Assembly: GCA_963934855.1 (NCBI GenBank)
Contig: CAWWAC010000020.1
Location: forward strand, 1-35,001
Length of the DNA stretch: 35,001 bases
Origin: MAG-120531 sp963934855
GTDB lineage: Bacteria > Bacteroidota > Bacteroidia > Flavobacteriales > Flavobacteriaceae
Reading direction: 5' to 3'
Part shown: in pieces, positions 7,180 to 15,026 of the stretch
How positions within the stretch are numbered: the stretch's first letter is position 1
Layout: each line of letters opens with the position of its first letter
Position numbers and translations under genes: made by a program
Notes under the pieces: model-generated
What the model was told of the DNA's origin: nothing
The model's input: the letters and a program-made list of their open reading frames with translations, nothing else
Database searches by the model: none

Positions 7180-10100
7180 GTGGTGGGAATCCTTTTGTTT
7201 TTAGGATTGACTACCTTTTTGTTTTCTCTGAATTCAGTTCAAACCTTTTTGGCCTTCAGGCTAACAAAATCCTTGAATAACCGCTACGGAATAGATTTAC
7301 AAATTGCTGGAGTAGAAGCCTCTATTTTCCGATTAGACATTAAATTAAATGGGGTGTTGGCTGCAGACTACAAAAAAGACACTTTGTTTTATGCCAAAAA
7401 TATTCAGGCACCCATTCTAGATTTTAATGCGCTTAGAAAAGGAAATTTTGGACTTGGTAAAGTAAAAATAGTAGGACTTAGGTATAAAATCATTACCTAC
7501 AAAGACAGTCTGGAGAGCAATTGGGATGTGTTTTTAACAAAATTAGAAAGTCAAAACCCAGCTGCTGTTGACAACAAGCCTTTTGCTCTGATGGCTAAAG
7601 AAATTGATATTTCAGAAGCGGCTTTTGAACTGATAGATTACAACCAAACACCAGCTACTATTTTTAAAGCTCAGAGAATTAGTGTTTTGGGGACAGCCTT
7701 TAGTCTTATTGGACCAAAAGTGATTGTAGACATTAAAAATCTGAGTTTTTTAACATCAAGAGGTATTCAGGTAAATAAATGCAGCACTCAATTTACCTAT
7801 GACCTCACACAAATGCAATTTAAAACTTTAGAGGTTCACACAGAACATTCAGTAATTAAAGGTCAATTGGTGTTAGATTACGAGCGAACAGATTTTAGTA
7901 ATTTCTTAAACAAAGTGCTCTTTCATGGAGATTTTTTTGATAGTGAAATATCCATGTTAGACATTAATAAATGGTACCCTGAATTTGACCCAGAGGAACG
8001 TTTTATTTTTTCTGGCCAGGTAGATGGAACCCTTAATGAATTGAGTGTCAACAAGCTTATTCTAGCCTCAGAGAATACCGCACTTAGAGGAGATTTTAAA
8101 TTTAATGCCCTTTTTGACAAAGAGCGTCCATTTTTTTTAGCAGCTAATATTAAGGGTTTAGACACCCAGTATGAATCTTTAAAAAGACTTATGCCAAGAA
8201 TTTTAGGAGATCATTTACCAGTTTCTTTAGCTAGACTTGGTAGTTTTACTTTGAGAGGTGACGCCACTTTAGCTCTAAATCAAATTAGCACTAAAATAAA
8301 TGCTTCTACTAAATTAGGGGATTTTTATGCGGCCTTAGAAATGTCTAATATTTCAGATATAGACCACGCAATTTATCAAGGCTTTCTTTCTTTAATAGAT
8401 TTTGATTTAGGCTCATACACTCAAATATCTGCTTTAAAACGTGTAAGTGCAGATACCAATATAAAAGGCGAGGGATTGCTTTTAAATAATTTAGACACCC
8501 AAGTAGAGGGCTTGTTGTACCGCATGGACCTTAATGGCTATGAATATATAGACAGCAGTATCTCTGGTGTTTTTAAAAATGAACGTTTTGAGGGTTCTCT
8601 TAGTATGGAAGACCCAAATTGTAAGTTTTCTTTTAGTGGCTTAGCAGATTTTAGCAGCCAAAATAGGGCTTTTAATTTTACAGCTTCGGTAGATTACGCA
8701 GACTTTTACAAAATGAACTTAGTAGCAGACTCTATTGCTGTCTTTAAGGGACAGTTAGACTTTGATCTAAAGGGTACAGATATAGATAACGTTTTAGGAA
8801 CACTCAATGTAAGTAATACCCAATATAAAAACAGTAAAAACACTTATTCTTTTGAAGACTTCACAATAGCTGCAGATAGTTTAGTAGATGGCTATAGGAC
8901 CATTTCTATTAATTCTAAAGATATTATTTCCGGCTCTATTAGAGGGAGGTACAAGCTTTTAGAATTTGGTAAACTTTTCCAAAATGCTATGGGCGGTATT
9001 TACACAAATTACAAGCCTTTTGAGGTGACCAAAGGGCAGGAAATGACATTTGAATTTAGTATTTACAACACCTTGGTAGAGATTTTTTTTCCAGACATTA
9101 AATTTAGTCCTAATACTTTTATTCGCGGAGCCTTACAGGCCGATGCTGGGGTTTTTAAATTAGACTTTAAGTCTCCACATTTTTCACTTTTCAACAACGA
9201 TTTAGATTCTGTGGTACTCAAGGTAGATACTCAAAACCCACTTTTTAACACTTACTTAGCCATAAAAGAAGCGAAGACGCCTTATTATGATTTGAAGTCA
9301 CTTAGGCTTATTAATAACACCCTGCAAGACACCTTGTTTTTTAGAACAGAGTTTAATGGTGGCGTTAATTACAAGGATAATTATGGATTAAATTTCTATC
9401 ACACATTTAATAAGAAAAAGCAATCTGTTTTAGGACTTAAAAAATCAGACTTGCAGTTTAAAGGGGCCCAGTGGTTGGTGAACGAGAAAGGGAATAAAGA
9501 CAATAAAATAATTTTCTCTAAAAATTTAGACAGCATATTTATTTCCTCTTTACAGATGAGCACACCAGAGAGTGAAAGTATAGTGCTCAATGGGCAGTGG
9601 GCAGGGAGCACTTATAAAGACATACAACTATCTTTTTCAAATGTAGCCCTTCAAAAAATCTCTCCAACTTTAGACAGTTTAAGGCTCAATGGAAGAATTA
9701 ATGGAGAGTTAAATATATTTCAAAAAGACAATGTATATTTTCCAAATTCTAATCTAGACATTCAGAATTTTGAGGTAAATGGGGCTATTTTAGGAAACTT
9801 AGATATAGACCTATTGGGAAATGGAGACCTATCAGACTTTATAATTAATGCAAAATTATTAGAAGGAGACCAAGAACGCTTGAGGGTTTTGGGCAATATT
9901 TTTAAAACAGACAGCACAGACTATGAAACTAAGTTATTGGCTAGTTTTAATGACTTTAAATTAAATCCTTTTAGCCCATTAGGAGCTGGTGTAATTGGAA
10001 ATATTAGAGGGGGGTTATGGGGAAATGTCTCAATTTTAGGTCCCTTAGTAAACCCAGACTTTAAAGGGGTACTCAGTTTAAACAATGCGGGGATTAGTGT

Positions 10101-11523
10101 TCCCTATTTAAACGTAAATTATATTTTTTCTCCCAACGCAAAAATTGAATTAGTGTCTCAAAAATTTATTTTTAAAGATATTAATATAACAGATGAGGTT
10201 TTTAAAACTAACGCAATTCTTTCAGGAGTGATTGAGCACAAATCTTTTGATCAGTGGAAGTTAGACCTCAATGTAAATACAAATGGTAGCAGATTTTTAA
10301 TTTTAAATACGCCATATGACCCTGAATTTCTATATTATGGAGACGGTTTTTTAAATGGCACGGGTCATATATACGGTCCAACAGAGTCTTTAAATATTGA
10401 TGTTATTGGTGCTACAGGGGCTGGAACTTCACTTAAAATTCCTCTGCAAGATGTGGTAAATATTGGAGATTATACCTTTATTAATTTTATAGAAAAACAA
10501 TCCTCGGCAGCTATTAAAGCCCAAACAGCCCCAGAAGACTTCAGAGGCTTGGAACTCAGTTTTGACTTAGCTGTCACTCCAGAGGCAGAAGTAGAAATTG
10601 TAGTAGATCCAAAATCTGGTTCTTCCCTTAAAGGAACAGGAGGAGGTATTTTACTTATGGAAATTAACACCAACGGTAAGTTTGCTATGTTTGGAGATTT
10701 TGTGGTGGTTACGGGTGCTTACAATTATAAATTTGGGGGCTTTATAGACAAAACCTTTAAGGTAAAGCCTGGGGGTAGTATTATTTGGGATGGTGATCCT
10801 ATGGGAGCACAGCTCAATATGGAGGCCTCTTACTCTCTTTTTGCCAATCCAGCTCCATTGTTGGAAAGTACAGGTTATACCAAACAAATTCCAACAGAGG
10901 TGTTAGTGCGTTTAGATGGCGCTATTGAAAATCCAAATATAGATTTTGATATTGCCTTTCCAGGCACTAATTCTGTGGTGAAATCTGAACTACAGTACGC
11001 CCTTCAAGACCCTACAGTACAGGACAGAAACGCCTTTTTTTTATTGGCACAAGGAACTTTTGTAAACGACGCTACAGGAATTAACCAACAGGCAGTCACA
11101 GGAAATTTATTGCAGTCGGCCTCTGGTTTGCTTAGCAGTATTTTAGAGGGCAGTAATGACAAATTAAACTTTGGAGTTTCCTATGAACAGGGAATATTAG
11201 ACAGGGTTTCTAACCTTCAGACAGACTCTAGGATAGGGGTGAGTTTGAGTACTCAGATTAGTGACAAGGTTTTGTTTAACGGCCGTTTAGGCGTGCCAGT
11301 AGGCGGAGTTACGGAAAATACTGTAGCTGGAGATGCTGAAATTCAAATTATTTTAAATGAACAAGGAACCCTAAGTGCTAAAATATTTAATCGTGAAAAT
11401 GAAATTCAACAATTTTTAGCAGACCGACAAGGTTATACTCAAGGAGTAGGTCTTTCTTATCAAGTAGATTTTAATACATTCCAGGAGCTTTTAAAGAAAA
11501 TCTTAAAACCTGATACAAACTAA
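7180..11523 (+). CDS. tamB: TamB-like translocation/assembly module protein (DUF490 family)
   Basis: A very large protein (1447 residues from the GTG at 7180) with one N-terminal membrane segment (GILLFLGLTTFLFSL), a long beta-rich AsmA/TamB-like body with repeated short strand patterns, and a C-terminal DUF490 region. The C-terminal region includes GTGGGILLMEINTNGKF and, close to the end, the GILDRVSNLQTDSR/GVSLSTQISDKV segment. TamB-type proteins span the periplasm and help outer-membrane protein insertion or lipid transfer. The frame stays open upstream of 7180 and encodes a basic stretch (KVKHKSAIKKYRIIGVRI) just before the membrane segment. The annotated GTG therefore probably cuts off the true N-terminus, which may use a rare start such as ATT at 7120. 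The gene diverges from tsaD. Confidence 0.88.
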   Translation: MVGILLFLGLTTFLFSLNSVQTFLAFRLTKSLNNRYGIDLQIAGVEASIFRLDIKLNGVLAADYKKDTLFYAKNIQAPILDFNALRKGNFGLGKVKIVGLRYKIITYKDSLESNWDVFLTKLESQNPAAVDNKPFALMAKEIDISEAAFELIDYNQTPATIFKAQRISVLGTAFSLIGPKVIVDIKNLSFLTSRGIQVNKCSTQFTYDLTQMQFKTLEVHTEHSVIKGQLVLDYERTDFSNFLNKVLFHGDFFDSEISMLDINKWYPEFDPEERFIFSGQVDGTLNELSVNKLILASENTALRGDFKFNALFDKERPFFLAANIKGLDTQYESLKRLMPRILGDHLPVSLARLGSFTLRGDATLALNQISTKINASTKLGDFYAALEMSNISDIDHAIYQGFLSLIDFDLGSYTQISALKRVSADTNIKGEGLLLNNLDTQVEGLLYRMDLNGYEYIDSSISGVFKNERFEGSLSMEDPNCKFSFSGLADFSSQNRAFNFTASVDYADFYKMNLVADSIAVFKGQLDFDLKGTDIDNVLGTLNVSNTQYKNSKNTYSFEDFTIAADSLVDGYRTISINSKDIISGSIRGRYKLLEFGKLFQNAMGGIYTNYKPFEVTKGQEMTFEFSIYNTLVEIFFPDIKFSPNTFIRGALQADAGVFKLDFKSPHFSLFNNDLDSVVLKVDTQNPLFNTYLAIKEAKTPYYDLKSLRLINNTLQDTLFFRTEFNGGVNYKDNYGLNFYHTFNKKKQSVLGLKKSDLQFKGAQWLVNEKGNKDNKIIFSKNLDSIFISSLQMSTPESESIVLNGQWAGSTYKDIQLSFSNVALQKISPTLDSLRLNGRINGELNIFQKDNVYFPNSNLDIQNFEVNGAILGNLDIDLLGNGDLSDFIINAKLLEGDQERLRVLGNIFKTDSTDYETKLLASFNDFKLNPFSPLGAGVIGNIRGGLWGNVSILGPLVNPDFKGVLSLNNAGISVPYLNVNYIFSPNAKIELVSQKFIFKDINITDEVFKTNAILSGVIEHKSFDQWKLDLNVNTNGSRFLILNTPYDPEFLYYGDGFLNGTGHIYGPTESLNIDVIGATGAGTSLKIPLQDVVNIGDYTFINFIEKQSSAAIKAQTAPEDFRGLELSFDLAVTPEAEVEIVVDPKSGSSLKGTGGGILLMEINTNGKFAMFGDFVVVTGAYNYKFGGFIDKTFKVKPGGSIIWDGDPMGAQLNMEASYSLFANPAPLLESTGYTKQIPTEVLVRLDGAIENPNIDFDIAFPGTNSVVKSELQYALQDPTVQDRNAFFLLAQGTFVNDATGINQQAVTGNLLQSASGLLSSILEGSNDKLNFGVSYEQGILDRVSNLQTDSRIGVSLSTQISDKVLFNGRLGVPVGGVTENTVAGDAEIQIILNEQGTLSAKIFNRENEIQQFLADRQGYTQGVGLSYQVDFNTFQELLKKILKPDTN

Positions 11524-11659
11524 TCCCAAATAAACATATCTCTCATTTATTAAGATTTTTATTAACGAAAACGTTTGAAGTTGTTCGGCTAATTAAATAA
11601 TCTTCAAAATTGCCCTTCACATCTAAAGAAGTTTGTTAATTTTACTTTTTTAACTACTT
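11524..11659 (+). promoter_or_regulatory. tamB-pfkA intergenic region with AAACGTTT palindrome
   Basis: A 136-bp gap. GAAAACGTTTGA centred at 11572/11573 contains the perfect 8-bp palindrome AAACGTTT (11569-11576), the core seen in some LacI-family operators such as Cra. An imperfect -7 box TAATTTTA is at 11637-11644. No clear terminator for tamB is visible. Regulatory function is speculative. Confidence 0.25.
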
Positions 11660-12646
11660 ATGAATTCTAAAATCAATAAAATTGCTGTTTTTACTTCAGG
11701 GGGTGATTCTCCAGGAATGAACGCGGCTATAAGGTCTGTTGTCAGAACTTGTGCTTATATGAAAATTGACTGTGTAGGAATTTACAGAGGCTATGAAGGA
11801 ATGATAGAGGGTGATTTTAAACCTATGGACGCCCGTTCAGTAAACAATATTATTAATAAAGGAGGCACCATTTTGAAATCTGCTAGGTCTATTGAGTTTA
11901 GAACCCCTGAAGGACGCGCTAAGGCTTATGAAAACCTTAAAAAGGAAGGAATAGATGCATTTGTGGTTATTGGTGGTGACGGTAGCTTTACTGGAGCAAT
12001 GATTTTTAATCAAGAGTACAATTTCCCAGTGATTGGAATTCCTGGAACCATAGACAACGATATTTATGGAACCACTTATACAGTTGGTTTTGATACTGCA
12101 CTTAATACAGTGGTAGAGGTAATAGATAAAATTAGAGATACCGCCAGTTCACACAATAGATTGTTTTTTGTAGAAGTGATGGGAAGAGATGTAGGGCATA
12201 TAGCTCTAAATGCTGGTGTTGGTGCTGGAGCAGAAGAAATTCTCATACCAGAAGAAAACTTAGGTCTAGACCGTTTATTAGAGTCACTAAAACGCTCTAA
12301 ACTTTCTGGAAAATCATCTAGTATAGTAGTAGTAGCAGAGGGAGATAAGACAGGTAAAAATGTTTTTGAACTCAAAGAATACGTAGAGAAACACATTCCA
12401 ATATACGACGTAAGAGTCTCTGTATTGGGGCATATGCAGCGCGGTGGTTCACCCTCTTGTTTTGACAGGGTCTTAGCAAGTAGAATGGGCGTAAAAGCAG
12501 TAGAAGCACTTATGGAAGGCAAGAGCAGCCTTATGGTAGGTATTCAAGACAATAAAATAACCTTAACGCCTCTTATTAAGGCTATTAAAGGTCATAGTAA
12601 AATTGATAAGGAGCTCATTAGAGTTTCCGATATCATGTCAACATAA
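11660..12646 (+). CDS. pfkA: ATP-dependent 6-phosphofructokinase
   Basis: A 328-residue prokaryotic-type phosphofructokinase converting fructose 6-phosphate to fructose 1,6-bisphosphate in the cytoplasm. Visible motifs are TSGGDSPGMNAAIR (ATP-binding loop), VIGGDGSFTGA, and the catalytic GTIDNDIYGT segment with the essential Asp. LGHMQRGGSP in the C-terminal half binds substrate. The GGDG form, rather than GGDD, indicates ATP rather than pyrophosphate as phosphoryl donor. gapA follows after 18 bp, so the two glycolytic genes are cotranscribed. Confidence 0.97.
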   Translation: MNSKINKIAVFTSGGDSPGMNAAIRSVVRTCAYMKIDCVGIYRGYEGMIEGDFKPMDARSVNNIINKGGTILKSARSIEFRTPEGRAKAYENLKKEGIDAFVVIGGDGSFTGAMIFNQEYNFPVIGIPGTIDNDIYGTTYTVGFDTALNTVVEVIDKIRDTASSHNRLFFVEVMGRDVGHIALNAGVGAGAEEILIPEENLGLDRLLESLKRSKLSGKSSSIVVVAEGDKTGKNVFELKEYVEKHIPIYDVRVSVLGHMQRGGSPSCFDRVLASRMGVKAVEALMEGKSSLMVGIQDNKITLTPLIKAIKGHSKIDKELIRVSDIMST

Positions 12647-12664
12647 ATATAAAAAAGAATAAAA

Positions 12665-13669
12665 ATGTCTGAATTAAAAATTGGAATTAACGGTTTTGGA
12701 AGAATTGGTAGGATGGTGTTTAGAGCAGCTGCCGGAAGATCTGATATACAAATTGTTGCTATCAATGATTTGCTTGATGTAGATCATTTAGCTTATTTGT
12801 TAAAATATGATTCTGTCCATGGAAACTTTAATGGAACTGTAGAAGTAGCAGATGGCCATTTAATTGTGAATGGTAAAAAAGTGAGAATTACCGCAGAAAG
12901 AGATCCTAAACAATTGAAGTGGGACGCAGCAGGAGCAGAGGTAGTAGCGGAATGTACAGGTATTTTTACAACACTAGAAATGGCACAATCTCATATTGAT
13001 GGTGGTGCTAAAAAAGTAGTTATTTCTGCCCCATCTGCAGACGCTCCCATGTTTGTAATGGGGGTAAACCATTTAGATGCTAAATCTTCAGATGTGATTG
13101 TTTCAAACGCTTCTTGCACTACAAACTGTTTGGCCCCATTGGCTAAAGTATTAAATGACAATTTTGGAATTGAAGAGGCATTAATGACTACAGTTCACGC
13201 TACTACTGCCACTCAAATGACAGTAGATGGACCCTCCAGAAAAGACTGGAGAGGCGGGCGTTCTGCTTTATTAAATATTATTCCAGCTTCTACTGGTGCT
13301 GCAAAAGCAGTGACAAAGGTAATTCCTTCACTGGTTGGTAAATTAACGGGTATGGCTTTTCGCGTCCCTACAGCAGATGTTTCTGTAGTAGATTTAACAG
13401 TTAAGTTGTCTAAAAAAACTTCTTACGCAGAAATTAAAGCAGTATTTAAAAAGGCTTCAGAAGGATCTATGGCAGGTATTTTAGGATACACAGAAGAAGC
13501 CGTAGTGTCCCAAGACTTTATTGGAGACGCTAGAACAAGTATTTTTGATGCTGAAGCAGGAATGGAATTAAATTCCACTTTCTTTAAATTAATTTCTTGG
13601 TATGATAATGAAGCAGGATATTCAAATAAATTAATTGATTTAGCCAAGCACGTAGCTAGTTTGTCATAA
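12665..13669 (+). CDS. gapA: Type I glyceraldehyde-3-phosphate dehydrogenase
   Basis: A 334-residue phosphorylating GAPDH. The N-terminal GINGFGRIGRMVFRAA is the NAD-binding motif, and SNASCTTNCLAP carries the catalytic Cys151. Residues AIND around 33-35 fit NAD preference. The C-terminal SWYDNEAGYSNKL segment is complete. It lies 18 bp after pfkA and is followed by a strong intrinsic terminator, suggesting high expression of the pfkA-gapA unit. Confidence 0.97.
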   Translation: MSELKIGINGFGRIGRMVFRAAAGRSDIQIVAINDLLDVDHLAYLLKYDSVHGNFNGTVEVADGHLIVNGKKVRITAERDPKQLKWDAAGAEVVAECTGIFTTLEMAQSHIDGGAKKVVISAPSADAPMFVMGVNHLDAKSSDVIVSNASCTTNCLAPLAKVLNDNFGIEEALMTTVHATTATQMTVDGPSRKDWRGGRSALLNIIPASTGAAKAVTKVIPSLVGKLTGMAFRVPTADVSVVDLTVKLSKKTSYAEIKAVFKKASEGSMAGILGYTEEAVVSQDFIGDARTSIFDAEAGMELNSTFFKLISWYDNEAGYSNKLIDLAKHVASLS

Positions 13670-13683
13670 TTTTAGAACCTAAC

Positions 13684-13716
13684 AAGCCCCAAGCATTTTA
13701 ATTATTGGGGCTTTTT
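13684..13716 (+). terminator. Intrinsic terminator after gapA
   Basis: A perfect 9-bp stem, AAGCCCCAA (13684-13692) pairing with TTGGGGCTT (13705-13713), 12-nt loop, followed by a T run to 13716. It is 14 bp before the next gene, so it should limit read-through into the kinase gene. Confidence 0.85.
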
Positions 13717-13729
13717 ATATCAACATACT

Positions 13730-14581
13730 ATGATATTAATTGCAGATAGTGGTGCCACTAAATCTGATTGGATAGCTTTAGATAAGCAAGGAAATCAATT
13801 ATTTTTCACTCAGACCTTAGGACTTTCACCAGAAGTACTGACCAGAGACGTTATAGAAGACCGTTTGGCCAATAATTTTGAATTGTCAAAAAACGCGAAA
13901 GAAGTAAGCCATGTATATTTTTACGGAGCTGGTTGTGGTACCGATAGAATGAAATCCTTTCTTTCAGATATCTTTAATGTAGTATTTCCAAATGCTCAGA
14001 TAGACGTAAGAGAAGATACATATGCGGCAGTATACGCCACTACTAAACTTGGAAATCCTGGTATAGTATGTATTTTAGGTACAGGTTCTAACTGCAGCTA
14101 TTATGATGGGCATCAACTATTCCAGAAAGTACAATCTTTAGGGTATATACTTATGGATGATGGGAGTGGCAATTTTTTTGGCAGAAAACTGATCAGAGAC
14201 TATTATTTTCACAAAATGCCACAAGATTTAGGAATTAAATTTGCTAAAGAATTTAATCTAGAAGCAGATATAATTAAAGAAAATCTTTACAAGCAACCCA
14301 ACCCAAATACATACTTAGCAAAATTCGCCAAATTTGTAGTGGCTAATAAAAAGCACCCATACTGCAATGGAGTGATCATGAAAGGACTTCAGCAATTTGT
14401 AAATAATTATATCATGCAATTTGAATTAGCCACAAAAGTACCTATTCACTTTATTGGAAGTATTGCATACTATTTAAAAGACGAAATCAAAGAAGTGATG
14501 GATAGAAATGACCTTATTGTGGGACAAATTAAACAAAGGCCTATAGACGGTTTAGTATATTTCCATAAAGAAAACCTTTAA
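13730..14581 (+). CDS. BadF/BadG/BcrA/BcrD-type ATPase, probable N-acetylglucosamine kinase
   Basis: A 283-residue ASKHA-fold kinase. The phosphate-1 motif is MILIADSGATKSDWIALD at the N-terminus, and the phosphate-2 motif is LGTGSNCSYYDG near residue 120. Bacteroidetes proteins of this type are usually annotated as N-acetylglucosamine kinases, producing GlcNAc 6-phosphate from salvaged amino sugar. Its place after pfkA-gapA and near peptidoglycan-processing genes fits sugar recycling. The substrate is not proven by sequence. The gene ends 12 bp from the convergent ridA stop, with no clear terminator between them. Confidence 0.75.
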   Translation: MILIADSGATKSDWIALDKQGNQLFFTQTLGLSPEVLTRDVIEDRLANNFELSKNAKEVSHVYFYGAGCGTDRMKSFLSDIFNVVFPNAQIDVREDTYAAVYATTKLGNPGIVCILGTGSNCSYYDGHQLFQKVQSLGYILMDDGSGNFFGRKLIRDYYFHKMPQDLGIKFAKEFNLEADIIKENLYKQPNPNTYLAKFAKFVVANKKHPYCNGVIMKGLQQFVNNYIMQFELATKVPIHFIGSIAYYLKDEIKEVMDRNDLIVGQIKQRPIDGLVYFHKENL

Positions 14582-14593
14582 TGAGCTCGTTTG

Positions 14594-14977
14594 CTATTTC
14601 AATACTGCAATCATAGAGATTTCCACATTTACAAACATGGGCAAGTTAGCTACTTCTATAGTTTCTCTTGCAGGGGCTGTTTCAGTGTTAAAGTAAGATC
14701 CATAAACACCATTAATGGCTTTGAATTGGTGCATATCTTTTACAAATATACTGGCTTTTACCACCTGTTCAAATGAAGCATCAGCAGCTTCTAAAATAGC
14801 TTTTAAATTTTCCATTACTTGTCTGGTTTCCGCTTCAATAGTTCCAGAAACAAGCGCTCCTGTAGCTGGATTTATAGGTGTTTGTCCAGAGATGTACAAG
14901 GTATTTCCACTTAAAATAGCCTGGTTGTAAGGCCCTATAGGTGCTGGTGCGTTTGGAGTAGTAATGATCTTTTTCAT
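14594..14977 (-). CDS. ridA: RidA family 2-iminobutanoate/2-iminopropanoate deaminase
   Basis: A 127-residue YjgF/YER057c/UK114 protein that hydrolyses reactive enamine/imine intermediates made by PLP enzymes. The start NAPAPIGPYNQAI, the YISGQTPINPATG segment, and the APARETIEVANLP block are diagnostic. Arg104 and Glu119, the active-site pair of the RidA subgroup, are present, so true deaminase activity is likely. It lies 49 bp downstream of the lptD-like gene on the same strand and may be read from that promoter. Confidence 0.93.
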   Translation of the reverse strand: MKKIITTPNAPAPIGPYNQAILSGNTLYISGQTPINPATGALVSGTIEAETRQVMENLKAILEAADASFEQVVKASIFVKDMHQFKAINGVYGSYFNTETAPARETIEVANLPMFVNVEISMIAVLK

Positions 14978-15026
14978 AAGGTTTTTTTTACATTTTTAAA
15001 GATACTTAAAAAAGAATTTCTAAGCA

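Noticed and set aside
12076..12522. 148-codon open frame antisense to pfkA
   Set aside because: It lies wholly within the well-supported pfkA gene, shows no family features, and its composition is explained by the reverse complement of pfkA codons.
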